Shown here: positions 10,832-22,935 of the stretch, piece after piece
How positions within the stretch are numbered: the first letter of the stretch is position 1
Layout of the letters: each line of letters starts with the position of its first letter
Origin: Vesta saturnalis
Lineage: Eukaryota; Arthropoda; Insecta; Coleoptera; Lampyridae
Direction of reading: 5' to 3'
Length of the DNA: 64,000 nt
NCBI GenBank assembly: GCA_036346205.1
Contig: JARFJB010002009.1
Span: 2,848,501-2,912,500 of the forward strand
Program-made: the position numbers and the translations under genes
The notes under the pieces: model-generated
Told to the model about the DNA's origin: nothing
Database searches by the model: none
The model's input: only the letters and a program-made list of their open reading frames with translations

Positions 10832-12480
10832 TTATCGAGTCACAGTATCAGTGCCGCAATTGGCATAGGTACTGTTATTAATTTTTGCCTCTAACTGTAG
10901 TAAGCACACAATTCGTAAGACAGGTTTAAAATCTCGTGCGTCGGATACTGAACGGTGATTCCGAACCATTGAAAATAAATTCTCAAGGTCAGCTTGAGTA
11001 AGCAGTTCCAACATAATATATCTAAAATTCTGTTGATTTCTTTTGCGTGTGCGCACGCGCGTGTGTGTGTGTGTGCGCGCTTGTGTATGTGTGTTTGTTG
11101 GAGATCTAATGCTGCTTTGGTGGACAGAAAAAGGCACGTCTGAAATTGCTTCCAAACATTACTTTGTGTCTTGAAACTTGTGACAATTTGCATGAATCTA
11201 TTATGAAACGTTGTCGCTGCATCATACTTCTTAGGATTAGAACTTGACATGGCCATATTTTGGGATCGACTTGTTATCAACTTGAACTATTTCTGCGTTA
11301 GCATTAAAAACTATGCCGTTGTTTGGTGCTTTGCCCCAATTTTGTTTACTGAAATTTAATGCAAAATGGCATTAGCAACATCATGGCTCAGTAGAATCAC
11401 ACTCAAACAAAAAAATTTGCTTTCAGCCGGGGATATAATTACCTCTATCCAACTCAAAAACCTCAGTTAACGGCAGTAACGATATTTCATTAGCAGGCAG
11501 TTTGAATTCATCAACAGTTCTTTGATCAAGGTAAAAATGGTGGCAACTGGTCAATGAACCAGCAACGTTTTTAAACACATGTACTGTATCTGGCATTACA
11601 AATAATCTCTGATTTTTCATATATGGATGTGGATAGGAGTTGTTAATTTTACTATTCCTATAGGCGTTTATATTCAACAAGTCCCAAACGCCTCTATTTT
11701 GGAGCCGCGCGTCCGAATTGTCAAACCAATTTCATGTGACTTCTTGATTAAGGTCATTATGCTCTTGAGTACTTCACTGGAACAACAAGACTTTCCCGTA
11801 AACTCATAGGCCACTATCTGTTTTCATCTGCTCGATACACCAGTAAACATAAATACAAGTGTGTAGTTGTCATAACTTTCAGATGCATTTTCCACAGTAG
11901 GTTGGCCTACTGAGAGTGTCATATTGCAGCCCTGGCTTTATTGCCATTCCGACAATCAGTAAATTGGCTTCATTTTCCTCTGGTTGGAAACTTGCAATCA
12001 CTAAAAGAATTAACACCTGCGTAACTGTAATACATAAGGCAGCGCAACCACTACTAACCTTCAGTTCCATTAGATTCAATGTGCCATCCAGCATACCAGC
12101 CTCAAATTTCAAGTTCCTAATACGATGGTGTATAGTGCGTATATTCGGACAAGGAAGATTTTGATTTCTTAATCCTTCATAGCATTTTTCGCCACAGGAT
12201 AAGTTTATCTTTAAGGCTTTAGTTAAGGCTTCTTTAGACCATTTTGTTCCACATTGTAATCGTGTTTTTAAAAACATTAACTGATCATTGATGATTTTAT
12301 TAAGCCATCCATCTTGGTTCTCACAGCGTCTATTATGCACACTTCATCCATTAACTGATTTTCTTAAAGAAATTTTTAATTGGTTGATGTAGGCATACAC
12401 ATTTTCTTGATGTCCTAAATCTTTAAGCAAAGTATTTATTTCTGAGTCATCACAAATTCTCAATGACGATACCTCATTTT
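10832..12480 (-). pseudogene. P-element/THAP9-type transposase relic
   Basis: P-superfamily transposases are cut-and-paste enzymes with an N-terminal THAP domain, an RNase H-like core and a GTP-binding insertion. On the minus strand I see, in order: a segment reading LQCGTKWSKEALTKALKINL and LRNQNLPCPNIRTIHHRIR (about 12270-12110), typical of the region before the catalytic core; EFTGKSCCSSEVLKSI (about 11800); QRLFVMPDTVHVFKNV and LPANEISLLPL (11610-11450); and QADLENLFSMVRNH followed by DARDFKPVLRIVCLLQL near the C-terminus (about 11000-10880). Stops and frameshifts break it into at least five pieces. No THAP domain is found. A GT-repeat (11048-11096) interrupts the C-terminal part. Dead copy, within the large host intron. 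Confidence 0.8.
11048..11096 (+). repeat. GT/GC-alternating microsatellite inside transposase relic
   Basis: An alternating purine-pyrimidine tract (GTGTGCGCACGCGCGTGTGTGT...) lies inside the P-type transposase coding region. It presumably grew after the gene died. Confidence 0.85.
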
Positions 12481-12525
12481 ATCAAAAAACAGTTTACATT
12501 GTGATGTTGCATTAATAAATATCAA

Positions 12526-12890
12526 AATGTTAAAATTAGTTCTTGTATTTGTCCGTTTTTGCGTTTGGCGCTATTAGAAACTCCGTTTAAAATGCAAAGC
12601 CAGTGTTAACAAATACTTTAGATACTATAGTTATTTTAGAAAAGTAAAATGCTAATTAAAATCTAATTGCTTTTAAAAAATAAATATAGTAATTATTTTC
12701 TTAATTGCATGTTTTTATTCGTCTCTGTTTGTTAGCCGCCACCTAATTTGTGTTTTGGTAAAAATTAAGAAATATCTATAATTTTTATGGTATATTAGTC
12801 GTTTTAAAATGAAACCTTATATGTTCAATATTTTTTTAAACGGCTTGCAAAATCTGGAATGATTTCTTAGTTCCAGTTTTTCTCTCACTT
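12526..12890 (+). repeat. Repeat R2, copy 1 (ends in LINE 3' tail)
   Basis: It aligns with 13393-13735: AAAATGTTA-AGTTAGTTCTTG-ATTTGTCCGTTTTTGCGTT, TCTAATTGCTTTTAAAAAATAAATAT and GCCGCCACCTAATTT are shared. Its last part, 12820-12890, resembles the 3' end of the jockey-like LINE at 18050-18125. R2 may therefore be a diverged 3' portion of that LINE family. Confidence 0.6.
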
Positions 12891-13300
12891 ATAGATTTAG
12901 TATATAGTTGAAATAATAGTTATTTTTAAAGGAAACATTAAAAAATTAAACAATAGATATATTAGCATTAACGGAAGTGTCATTAGTTTTGTTTATAATT
13001 GACAAATATAGGTCACTGTCTTAGTAATACTATCCATACACCTTATCTTAACATTTAGCATTTCTTAAATTCGAATTTTACATGTTACAGAATATATTTT
13101 TTAAATAACGCATTTCACACCATACATTGTAAAATATGCTTGATATATAGATGCATTATATTTATTAGAATAAAACATTGTTTTATCAACTATACATGCG
13201 CGTTTTAATAAATGTACATGGCGTACATTGCATATGTTGACAGGTAGATGACGCTGCCTATCAAAGAAATATTTCCATATCACATACTTTTTAAAAGTAA
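12891..13300 (+). repeat. Dispersed repeat R1, copy 2
   Basis: Second copy of the repeat at 8628-8990, nested between the two R2 copies. No coding potential seen. Confidence 0.7.
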
Positions 13301-13392
13301 TATATCTAAAAGTTCCCATGTATTTGACATACAAATGTGGTTTTTACTATTAATTCTTGTTATACATGGTACTGTTGCAATAACATACATTA

Positions 13393-13850
13393 AAATGTTA
13401 CAGTTAGTTCTTGAATTTGTCCGTTTTTGCGTTGTTTCAGGTTGCTTATTCTAGAAACTCTTCATTGAAATGCCCAGTCAGTGAATACATGGGTTTGCGT
13501 TACTACAAATATTTTAGAGAAACTAATGAAAATCTAATTGCTTTTAAAAAATAAATATTCTAATTATTTTGTTAATTGTATGTGTTTATTTGTTAACCGC
13601 CACCTAATTTTAGTTTTGGCAAATATTAGGAAACGCCTATAATTCAAATGCAATGTCAAACCTTCAACATTATTCTACACGACTTTTAAACTGTGGAATA
13701 ATCTTCCTAGTTCGTTATGATTTAAAAAAAAGTTAAGGTAGCCGTTCGTAGGTATCTCTTGGCAGTTCAAAATCCCCCTATTTATCTCCTAAGTGTTCCT
13801 CAGTGCTTTAGCACGTTGGCACTTAACCTGTTTGGGACCACAATTATTTA
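13393..13850 (+). repeat. Repeat R2, copy 2, with LINE 3' end
   Basis: Same sequence as 12526-12890. From about 13660 onward it matches the 3' end of the LINE at 18050-18240: TAGAATAATCTCCCTAGTTC, TTAAGGTAGCCGTT, CTTTTGGCA and GAGTGCTTTAGCACG are recognisable in slightly altered form. This is a third, more diverged 3' fragment of that LINE family. Confidence 0.6.
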
Positions 13851-15254
13851 AGAAAAAACCTCCAACTAGCTCATACTAAAAATATTAAAATTTGATCACT
13901 TCTAAATTGACTGTAAACACCTAGAGCTCGAAAATGAGTTAATGTCACCAAACTAAAATTTTTCATAGATTACTATTTTAATTACGGAAATTAATATACA
14001 AAAATTAGATTAAATTGAAAGGTATGAAGCATAATGAATCTAATGTAAGAATGAAGAGAAATAATAATCTCTTTCAACAAAAATAGGCAGATACTAGAGC
14101 TTGTTCAGTTAAATAGCAAGATTAATAGACACTGTGAAGAACGTATATACAGAAGGCAGAAAATAACCCACGATGCCTCAATTGCTGAGAGCAAGAGTGT
14201 GCATATGATTGATTAGGCTACGACTAAAAACTGAGAGAAAGAGCACTACTCAATAGTTGGTTGAACAGAGATAAAAAAGGAAATGCCAGAAAACACGTAC
14301 AGTACAATATTTACACAAAAACTAACGGTGTGGAGCGTAATTTTTTTTTTGACAAATTAAATAAGGAACAAACACACTCCGCACAGACGAACACACGAAC
14401 GCACGTATCCATATACGCACGCATGTTCGCATACACACACCCATACACACGCACAGAATTATATAGGAGACCTATACCCATAAATTCCCGAGCAGTGTTT
14501 ACAATCTTGTCATATTCTCCTTCGATTATATCCTGTTTTTCATTGTATTCTAGACCTTTTCTAAGGTGTATTTCGTCAAACAAAAGGACGCATAGTAGGT
14601 ACCCTAATTCCCAATTTTCTAAAAAGCAGCGTGTTGGTGACAGTATTTAACTGGTGTATCCTTTACCATAAAAGCAATCGTGGATTTTGACGGTATCGTA
14701 AACTTTCAGTCTCTTTCATGCATTTATACATAGCAGAAGATTTGTGATACATGGCTAACGCTAATCCTCTTTTTTGTGCTGACCATAGTTGATTCTTCTT
14801 ATGATAAAGTTGAACATAGACAAATATGTTAACAGTTTTAGATTTTGTTACCTTTTATTTGTATTATAATAATATCGTTTATAGTTATTGATTGGCAAAT
14901 TATATCATGAAATACAAGATCTTAAGAGTTCAATCTCAATAAGTAAATGATAACCAGGTTCATCCAAATACCATGTGAATAGAGTGATTTTAGTTTTTTA
15001 TTAGTCAGACTGGGTTGACATACTTAGCCATTTTAATTTCCAGAATGTTCTTATTTTGATACCTTTTACTTAATACACAAATTGTAAAGAGTATGTGTAT
15101 AGTAAATAGTTATTTGTACCACTAGACTATACACGATTATTTTGCGAGTATAGGTAGAATAGCTGGCCGATGCGTTAACCGAGGCCTACAATTGGCAATA
15201 CTCACAAAAATAGTGTGATGTATGTTTTCATGTATAAAAAGTCAGTGGTGTTAA
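13851..15254. other. AT-rich DNA, no supported genes
   Basis: Open frames at 14261-14650 (plus) and 14311-14583 (minus) overlap the same Cys/Thr-rich alternating stretch and show no domains. Nothing else is supported. Confidence 0.4.
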
Positions 15255-15660
15255 TTTAAAAATGTTTACGTTCTGCCGGTCTAGGCCAGAAACAATGAGT
15301 TTTTGAACAATTTTGAGGATTGCAAAACAAATGTTGCCAGATGGAAGTACAAAAAGTACATTATTTTTGATTTTACAATCCAGTTGGGATAGAGGAAAAT
15401 GAAAAACATGTTTACGTTTCGCCTAGATCCAGGCTCTATCATTTACTTTACTTAAAATAAAGAATTTATCATCACCCTAATTAATTTTAATGAAAATGTA
15501 AAGAATTCTTTTTATTTTAGGAGAGGATATGTACTTTTTGCCTTTTCTACAATAACAACTTTTGTTTTAGTTTAGTTTCTATCAAAACTAATTCTTTTAT
15601 TTTATATAAAAAATGATAAACCCTACATCTAGCCGAAACGTAAATATTTTTTTCGTTTTG
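15255..15660. repeat. Cluster of three GAAACGTAAAC hairpin motifs
   Basis: Three related motifs lie within 400 bp: 15265-15299 (minus), 15412-15443 (minus) and 15612-15645 (plus). The best reads TGATAGA, then a stem GCCT-GGATCT-AGGC, then GAAACGTAAAC on the minus strand. Stem-plus-GAAAC with upstream TGAT resembles the hammerhead ribozyme core (CUGAUGA, stem II, GAAA) in degenerate form. Such motifs are known in Penelope-like retroelements. No reverse transcriptase is seen here; the class is inference. Confidence 0.35.
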
Positions 15661-16289
15661 TTTCCATCCTAACTACTATGAGAAATTAACAGATAACTAG
15701 CTTTCCTCCGCAAGATTGTGGGGGCAGAGGTTAATAGACATCTAGATACTAACTTAAAAAATGAAAAGATATGAAACAATGTTAACTATCTTTACCTCCG
15801 CAAAATTTTGCGTTTAAAATTAAATTTAACGATGATAATGAAACACATAATAAATTAAGTACATACGTATATATGTCAATGGACAACAATGTTAGCGTCA
15901 GCAGCTAGACTTTTTCAAAAAATTAAAAATAAAATTCTGGATCCGTTATTTATTTCTACGAAAAATTAACTTCATATCAAAAAAAAAAAAAAAAATCACC
16001 GACATCCCTCAAGCGGTTGTCTCGCAATCTGAGTGAACTAAATGACCCAATTATTTTAATATATAGGATTTTCGTTAATTAATCTGTAAGAACTTAGGTA
16101 TGGATTTCCGACACGAATTTTTTTTCGCTGAAATGCTTAATTTGGATTTGTTCCAAAACTACCTTCCAAAATTTTGATATGTGATTAATCAATACGTGAG
16201 CTATTAAATTAAAACCTTTCCATGGCGTAAACATAGTTTTAAGTCGTCCTCTTCTTCGGACATTGCTCTTTCAGTATCGGAAGTCATCC
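15661..16289. other. AT-rich spacer
   Basis: No features except an A-run near 15980. Confidence 0.4.
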
Positions 16290-18240
16290 TCATGGACATG
16301 GGTATTCCCAAAAAACACAATCGTATAGGTCATTCTTGTTCCCAATCCCGTTTCAATAAGGCTTGTGCTGATGGAATATCTTTGCAAAATAAATTTTATG
16401 TTAAATGGAAATCTAATGAAACGAGAGCCATACAGACTACGTCGGTGCCAGAAATACCTGCAGAAGTGTTATAACTACAGCTAAAAGGTTGCTTGAACAA
16501 CCAAAATGCAATGAACTATCTGTATGTCATTTGGTCAGTCGTAAATTTTGGCCTTTACCACAAGCCATCAGTTAAAACTTTGGTATGTCTTCATTTCCTC
16601 CCATAACATCTTTTGACGAATTTGTAGTTACTGATTCTGTTGACAAAACGAATCCTTTTGTGAGTTTATTTGCATCAAACTCGTGTCTCTATGATTCTGG
16701 AAAAAATGCGCCCCTCTCTTGTTCATACTCTATGAAACCAATTCATCTTCGGTACAAACTTCTAGAATCGATTATCAGTAGGCTTTATCTCAATAAGAAG
16801 ACCAGTCCACACGGTATCCCAGCTATTGTCTTAAAGAAACGTTCTCTTGAACTAGTATAAGTCCTAACTAAGATATATTCGACCTCTATGTCTTCTGGGA
16901 AATTTCATCACGAAAGTTGGCAAATGTTTAAGGCAATCCCAAAAAAGGCGACAAGACTGATAGCTTGAGCTATCAATTGCATTTTGTCTAAAATCATGGG
17001 AAAAGCCATCGATCAGTAACTGCTCCCTTTCCTTGAAAATAACAAACTCTTTAGTGATCAGTAATATGGTTTTAGGTACAGTCGTTCAACGGGTGATCTT
17101 CCTTCATATGTCACCCAAGTTTGGAACAATACATTCGAACAATCCGGTGAAGCAGTTGTAGCCGCTTTAGGTATCTCAAAGGCATTTGACCAAGTTTGCC
17201 ATAAGTGTTTAGTTTCCAAACTCACCTCAATTGGGTTAACTGATATGCTCATCGACTGGGTTCCTAGTTTTATTAATAAAAGACGAATTCTTGTTGTAGT
17301 TGGTGGATTTTTTTCAAAAGAAGTTACCATTAACGCGGGAGTACCACTACAGGGATCAGCTATAGCTCCTTCTTCTGCTACGCATAAATAATCTTATTTC
17401 TTCAACGACTAACCCGATCCATTGCTTTACTGATGACAGCGTTCTTCATTGCGGTTTCTCTCAGTCTATTCATATCTCAAGTTAAGACATTAACATTGAA
17501 ATGGCAATTTTAATCAAAAAATAATCTAGATAAATTTAATGCCTTGTGTCCGCCAAAAAAGATCGATAAATTCCTGTTGCAAGCATGAATGGCTCAGATC
17601 TTAAGTTTTAAGACTATATGTTGGGAATGACTGTATCTTCAAATTTATCGTGAGTTCACAATATTTTGTCAGTTGCCAAAGCTGATGCTCGTAAAATAGG
17701 TTTGTTGTACAGTACCTTACCTCCCGGCAACTCTTCTTGCTGCGTCAGGCCCAAATTGGACCTCATCTAGAATATAATTCTCACTTCTGGGTTGGCGCTC
17801 CCCAATACGCTCTCGATATCGTTGATCGTATTCAAAAGAGAGCGATTAGGCTTATAAATGACCCGTCCTTAAGTTCTGATATACAGTCCCTTGAGCATAG
17901 AAGAATCGTTTCAGTTTTTTATTTGTGTTATTGATATTGCGCTGTTGAATTACATTCTTTGGTATCATGTCGGGCCACCTTTGCTAGGAATATTCGGTTC
18001 GCTCATTCACATCATCACTATGCAGTACAAATCTCCATCTGTCGTAGCATACGGGCTCAATCCACATTCTTCTATCTGGCTTCTAAACTCTAGAATAATC
18101 TCCCTAGTTCCTGTTTTCCTCTCAATTATGATACGAAAAAATTTAAGGTAGCCGTTGAAAGGCGTCTTTTGGCAACTCCATAAACCCTCTTGAGTGCTTT
18201 AGCACGGTAAGCCAAACTTAGTCTGATCAGGTTCACAGTT
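16290..18240 (+). pseudogene. Jockey-like LINE relic A (RT and 3' end)
   Basis: A non-LTR reverse transcriptase broken by many frameshifts. In order on the plus strand: a linker region (16292-16474); KTSPHGIPAIVLKK (about 16795-16845), the finger motif preceding RT; PIPKKGD-like and Q-x-G-F-R-like segments (16940-17080); SGEAVVAALGISKAFDQVCH (17140-17205), motif A with F-D retained; ITINAGVPLQGSA-like sequence (17326-17360), motif B; and CFTDDSVLHC (about 17421-17450), where the catalytic F/Y-A-D-D has become FTDD. The thumb/C-terminal part includes PHLEYNSHFWVGAPQ and DRIQKRAIRLI (17737-17870). The 3' end runs to the tail around 18240, where a mariner has inserted just downstream. No 5' ORF1 or endonuclease is seen here. 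Confidence 0.85.
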
Positions 18241-20345
18241 AAAAAAGACGCGATCACCTTTCAAGTTACTTCAAATGTACGAGGATGTATTGAACAATCC
18301 TTAGCTTACTATAGAAGCAAACAAAATTTGAAAGTCAAAGTATTTTATTATTCAACATACTCTCTTCTTAGTTGGATACATTTATTACAACGATCCAGCA
18401 ATGGATTTAGACCTTTAAAAAAAAGTGTTATCTTGGTCTGCAAACCAGGCTTCTACAGCTCCTGTCACCTCTTCCTTGAAAAAAAAATTCACGATCTTTT
18501 AGACTTTTTTCAGTTGAGGAAAGACGTAATAGTCGGACAGAGGCAGATCTGGCGAATAAAGGGGGTGTTCGAGTAATTCGAAGCCTAAATCACAAATTTT
18601 TTGCATTGCGGCACGCGATTTGTGTGCAGGGACAAAAACAAAATACCTTTGGACAACTTTCCGCGTCTTCTCTCCATAATTTTTTCTCGTAGAGTGGCCA
18701 GTTACGTCGAATAGTAATTCCCAGTTATTGTTCTACACTTATCCAAAAATCAATCATGATTATTCCTTGGCAATCCCAAAAAACTGCAGGAAGAGCTTTT
18801 CCAGCAGATTTTTGAACACGAAATTTCTTAAGTCTTGGAGAACCAGAGTGTTTCCACTCCATCGATTGCTGCTTTGTTGCTGGGCCGTAGAAATGTACCT
18901 AAATTTCATCCCTAGTAACAAGATGGCTTAAGAAAAGCGAGTACAGATCGAACGCGATGCTTCTACCCTTGCACGCTCCTGGTCAACATTCAGACATTTG
19001 GGGATCCATTTTGCAGAAATTTTTCTCATATCCAAATCGACGTGAACTATATCATGGACGCGTTCATATGAAATATTTAGTACCTCAGATATTCGTTTTA
19101 GCCCAATTCGACGGTCTGATAAAATCATGTCATGAACTGCGTCGATTTTTGCGGGGGTGGATACAGAATCTGGCATCCCCGATCGCCAAGGGATTAAGCA
19201 TGTCTTTGTAAATCTGCTTACCTCCTAACCCATTCAAGTACAGGTACTTGATGATGGCTCGTTACTCCAATCTTTCAATTTTCACAATTTCGGTCGACAT
19301 CCTTTTTTTCAAATTTTATTGCGCAACTCTGGTTTGACTTTTTGAGGTGAAACTTTACGTTGACACTTCTAATAAGTTATTCTTCGTTGCTATGGCAACG
19401 CAATATTTTTTTTTTAATCCACGTAACCGGTCTAGGCTAACTAGATATCAATACATCCTCGTACGTAATGTAATTCTATAAAAGGTGGAATACCTATTCA
19501 GAAAAGACTACCATGCAAGTCAGGAAATACTACGCGTGCTACGATGCGGTGTACTGACGTGTCTCGAACAGTTTTTATTTTTATTTAGGAAAAGACAAAG
19601 ACGTATTAATCTAAACGCATATTATTGAGCTTTGAAACTATTGTAAAGAATGATAGTATAGATAAAGAAACAAATATATTGGGAAAGATATTATATGATA
19701 ACATGTACAATTATCGGGAAAAACGTACTCAAAATGTTTGAACATAGTTAAAAACAGGTAGCGAAAAGCAATGAAACCTAGTCTTCATTAGAACAATACG
19801 AAAAAGGCCATAAGTAACAAAATTAACGAATGTGCAGTGCACAAAACGAACTTGTACAAACATACTATTTTAAACAACCTAATCTTAATCCTAAGTTTCA
19901 GTTTTGCGCAATTTAACAAATTAAGAGAGCAGCAAACAATTTTCAGGAAAATATCTAACAAATGGAAACGATATATAATTAGTAATAGATTAAATGTCGC
20001 AATTTAGTTACTATGGATGGACAATATAGGTGCCAAAAACAGTAATTTATGACGTCATCTTGTCATGCGATAAAACAGCAGAATGCTAGTGTCCAAAAAA
20101 CACGTTTCGAATAGTCAAGCTAAGAAAAACTTACAATATTTATCTCCTTCTGGTAGTAGATGGTAGTGTTCCATCACGGCATTTTAAATTTGTAAAAATA
20201 TTTAATTCTCCATTTTTTTGGATAATAATGATATGTCTTATCACGATATTATCATATATCATGGATTATGTATAATAACACAACAATTAAACAATATTAT
20301 TACGAAACAAGGGTTGAAAGACTCTGATTACAAAATAAAATAAAG
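17670..20345 (+). repeat. Segmental tandem duplication, unit 1
   Basis: A head-to-tail duplication with unit 2 at 20346-22935. The unit contains the last part of LINE A, a mariner, and about 880 bp of non-transposon DNA ending CAAGGGTTGAAAGACTCTGATTACAAAATAAA. The left edge lies inside LINE coding sequence (TTGCCAAAGCTGATGCTCGTAAAATAGG) and matches GCTGCCAAAGCTGCTGTTCG at the start of unit 2. Confidence 0.9.
18280..19462 (-). mobile_element. mariner element, copy 1 (defective)
   Basis: The termini are inverted: CGAGGATGTATTGA at the left and its complement at the right, flanked by the TA target duplication (18278-18279 and 19463-19464). The length of 1183 bp is close to the usual 1.2-1.3 kb. 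The minus strand encodes a Tc1/mariner transposase: an N-terminal helix-turn-helix region (MILSDRRIGLKRISEVLNIS, about 19130-19070, and MRKISAKWIPKCL); then YGPATKQQ and QKSAGKALPAVFWD (about 18890-18780); then PAHKSRAAMQKICDLGFELL and EHPLYSPDL toward the C-terminus (about 18635-18540). The catalytic Q-D-N-A motif that should precede PAHKSR is missing, and several frameshifts occur. Inactive. Confidence 0.9.
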
Positions 20346-20918
20346 GCTGCCAAAGCTGCTGTTCGTAAAATAGGTTTCTTGTACAGTACTTTACCTCCCG
20401 GCAACTCTTCCTGCTATGTCAGGCACAAATTGGACCTCATCTAGAATATAGTTCTCACTTCTGGGTTGGCGCTCCCCAATACGCTCTCTCGATATCGTTG
20501 ATCGTATTCAAAAGAGAGCGAGTAGGCTTATAAATAACCCGTCCTTAAGTTCTGATATACAGTCCCTTGAGCATAGAAGAATCGTTTCCGTTTTTATTTG
20601 TGTTATCGATATTGTGCTGTTGAATTACATTCTTTGATACCATGTCGGGTCACCTTTGCTAGGAATATTCGGTTCGCTCATTCACATCATCATAATGCAG
20701 TACAAATCTCCATCTGTCGTAGCATACGGGCTCAATCCACATTCTTCTATACGGCTTCTAAACTCTAGAATAATCTCCCTAGTTCCTGTTTTCCTCTCAA
20801 TTATGATACGAAAAAATTTAAGGTAGCCGTGGAAAGGCATCTTTTGGCAACTCAATAAACCCTCCTGAGTGCTACGGTAAACCAAACTTAGTCTGACCAG
20901 GTTCACAGTTATTAAAAA
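20346..20918 (+). pseudogene. LINE A 3' fragment, duplicated copy
   Basis: The duplicate of 17670-18240: RT thumb region and 3' tail, including VGAPQY-like and the SLEHRRIVSVF-like segments with frameshifts. It exists only as part of the tandem duplication, not as a separate insertion. Confidence 0.85.
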
Positions 20919-20948
20919 GACGCGATCACCTTTCAAGTTACTTGAAAT

Positions 20949-22120
20949 GTACGAACAATTCTTAGCTTACTATAGAAGCAAACAAAATTTGAAAGTCAAA
21001 GTATTTTATTATTCAACATACTCTCTTCTTAATTGGATACATTTATTACAACGAACCAGCAATGGATCTAGACCTTTAAAAAAAGTGTTATCTTGGTCTG
21101 CAAACCAGGCTTCCACAGCTTCTATCACCTCTTCGTTGGAAAAAATTTACGATCTTTTAGACTTTTTTCAGTTGAGGAAAGACGTGATAGTCGGATGGAG
21201 GCAGATCTGGCGAATAAAGGGGGTGTTCGAGTAATTCGAAGCCTAAATCACAAATTGTTTGCATTGCGGCACGCGATTTGTGTGCAGGAACAAAAACAAA
21301 ATACCTTTGGACAACTTTCCGCGTCTTCTCTCTATAATTTTTTCTCGTAGAGTGGCCAGTTACGTCGAATAGTAATTCCTAGTTATTGTTCTACACTTAT
21401 CCAGAAAATCAATAATGATTATTCCTTGGCAATCCCAAAAAACTGCAGGAAGAGCTTTTCCAGCAGATTTTTGAACACGAAATTTCTTAAGTCTTGGAGA
21501 ACCAGAGTGTCTCCACTCCATCGATTGCTGCTTTGTTGCTGGGCCGTAGAAATGTACCTAAATTTCATCCCTAGTAACAAGACGGCTTAAGAAACAAACC
21601 GAGTACAGATCGAACGCGATGCTTCTACCCTTGCACGTTCCTGGTCAACATTCAGACATTTGGGGATCTATTTTGCAGAAATTTTTCTTATGTCCAAATC
21701 GACGTGAACTATATCAGGGACGCATTCATATGAAATATTCAGTACCTCAGATATTCGTTTTAGCCCAATTCGACGGTCTGATAAAATCATGTCATGAACT
21801 GCGTCGATTTTTGCGGGGGTGGATATAGAATCTGGCATCCCCGATCGCCAAGGGATTAAGCATATCTTTGTAAATCTGCTTACCTCCTAACCCCTTCAAG
21901 TACAGGTACTTCATGATGGTTCGTTACTCCAATTTTTCAATTTTCACAATTTCGGTCGACATCCTTTTTTTCAAATCTTATTGTGTGACTCTGGTTTGAC
22001 TTTTTGAGGTGAAACTTTACGCTGACACTTCTAATAAGTTATTCTTCGTTACTATGGCAACGCAATATTTTTTTTATCCACGGAACCGGTCTAGACTAAC
22101 TAGATATCAATACATCCTCG
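20949..22120 (-). mobile_element. mariner element, copy 2 (duplicated, left terminus deleted)
   Basis: Same transposase relic as 18280-19462, with the same loss before PAHKSR, so the inactivating lesion predates the duplication. The right terminus and its TA (22121-22122) are intact. The left terminus has lost about 11 bp (TACGA runs directly into ACAATTCTTAG). Confidence 0.9.
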
Positions 22121-22935
22121 TACGTAATGTAATTCTATAATGTGGTATACTGACGTGTCTCGAACAATTTTCATTTTTATTTAGGAAAAGACAAAGACGT
22201 ATTATCTAAACGCATATTATTGAGCTTTGAAACTATTGTAAAGAATGATAGTGTAGATAAAGAAACAAATATATCGGGAAAGATATTATATGATAACATG
22301 TACAATTATCGGGAAAAAAGTACTCAAAATGTTTGAACGTAATTAAAAACAGGTAGCGAAAAGCAATGAAACCTAGTCTTCATTAGAACAATACGAAAAG
22401 GCCATAAGTAAGAAAATTAACGAATGTGCAGTGCACAAAACGAACTTGTACAAACATACTATTTTAAACAACCTAATCTTAATCCTTAGTTTCAGTTTTG
22501 CACAATTTAACAAATTAAGAGAGCAGCAAACAATTTTCAGGAAAATATCTAACAAATATTATTAGTAATAGATTAAATGTCGCAATTTAGTTACTATGGA
22601 TGGACAACACAGGCGCCAAAAACAGTAATTTATGACGTCATCTTGTCATGCGATAATATATCACAAAACAGCAGAATGCTCGTGTCCAAAAAATACGTTT
22701 CGAATAATCAAGCTAAGAAAAACTTACAATATTTATCTCCTTTTGGTAGTAGATGGTAGTGTTCCATCACAGCATTTTAAATTTGTGAAAATATTTAATT
22801 CTCCATTTTTTTGGATAATAATGATGCGTCTTATCACAGTATTATCATATATCATGGATTATGTATAATAACACAACAATTAAACAATATTATTACGAAA
22901 CAAGGGTTGAAAGACCTCTGATTACAAAATAAAGG

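Larger units (their letters stand above)
20346..22935 (+). repeat. Segmental tandem duplication, unit 2
   Basis: Second unit of the duplication. It differs from unit 1 by scattered substitutions and small deletions: about 11 bp removing most of the left mariner terminus, about 45 bp right of the mariner, and a short gap near 22559. It is therefore old rather than an assembly artefact. Confidence 0.9.

Noticed and set aside
14261..14650. 129-codon plus-strand frame
   Set aside because: Driven by a CACACG-rich patch; the antisense frame is equally long and neither has a domain.
20090..20115. Additional GAAACGT motifs near 20100 and 22690
   Set aside because: They have no stem II or CUGAUGA context and are the same site copied by the tandem duplication.
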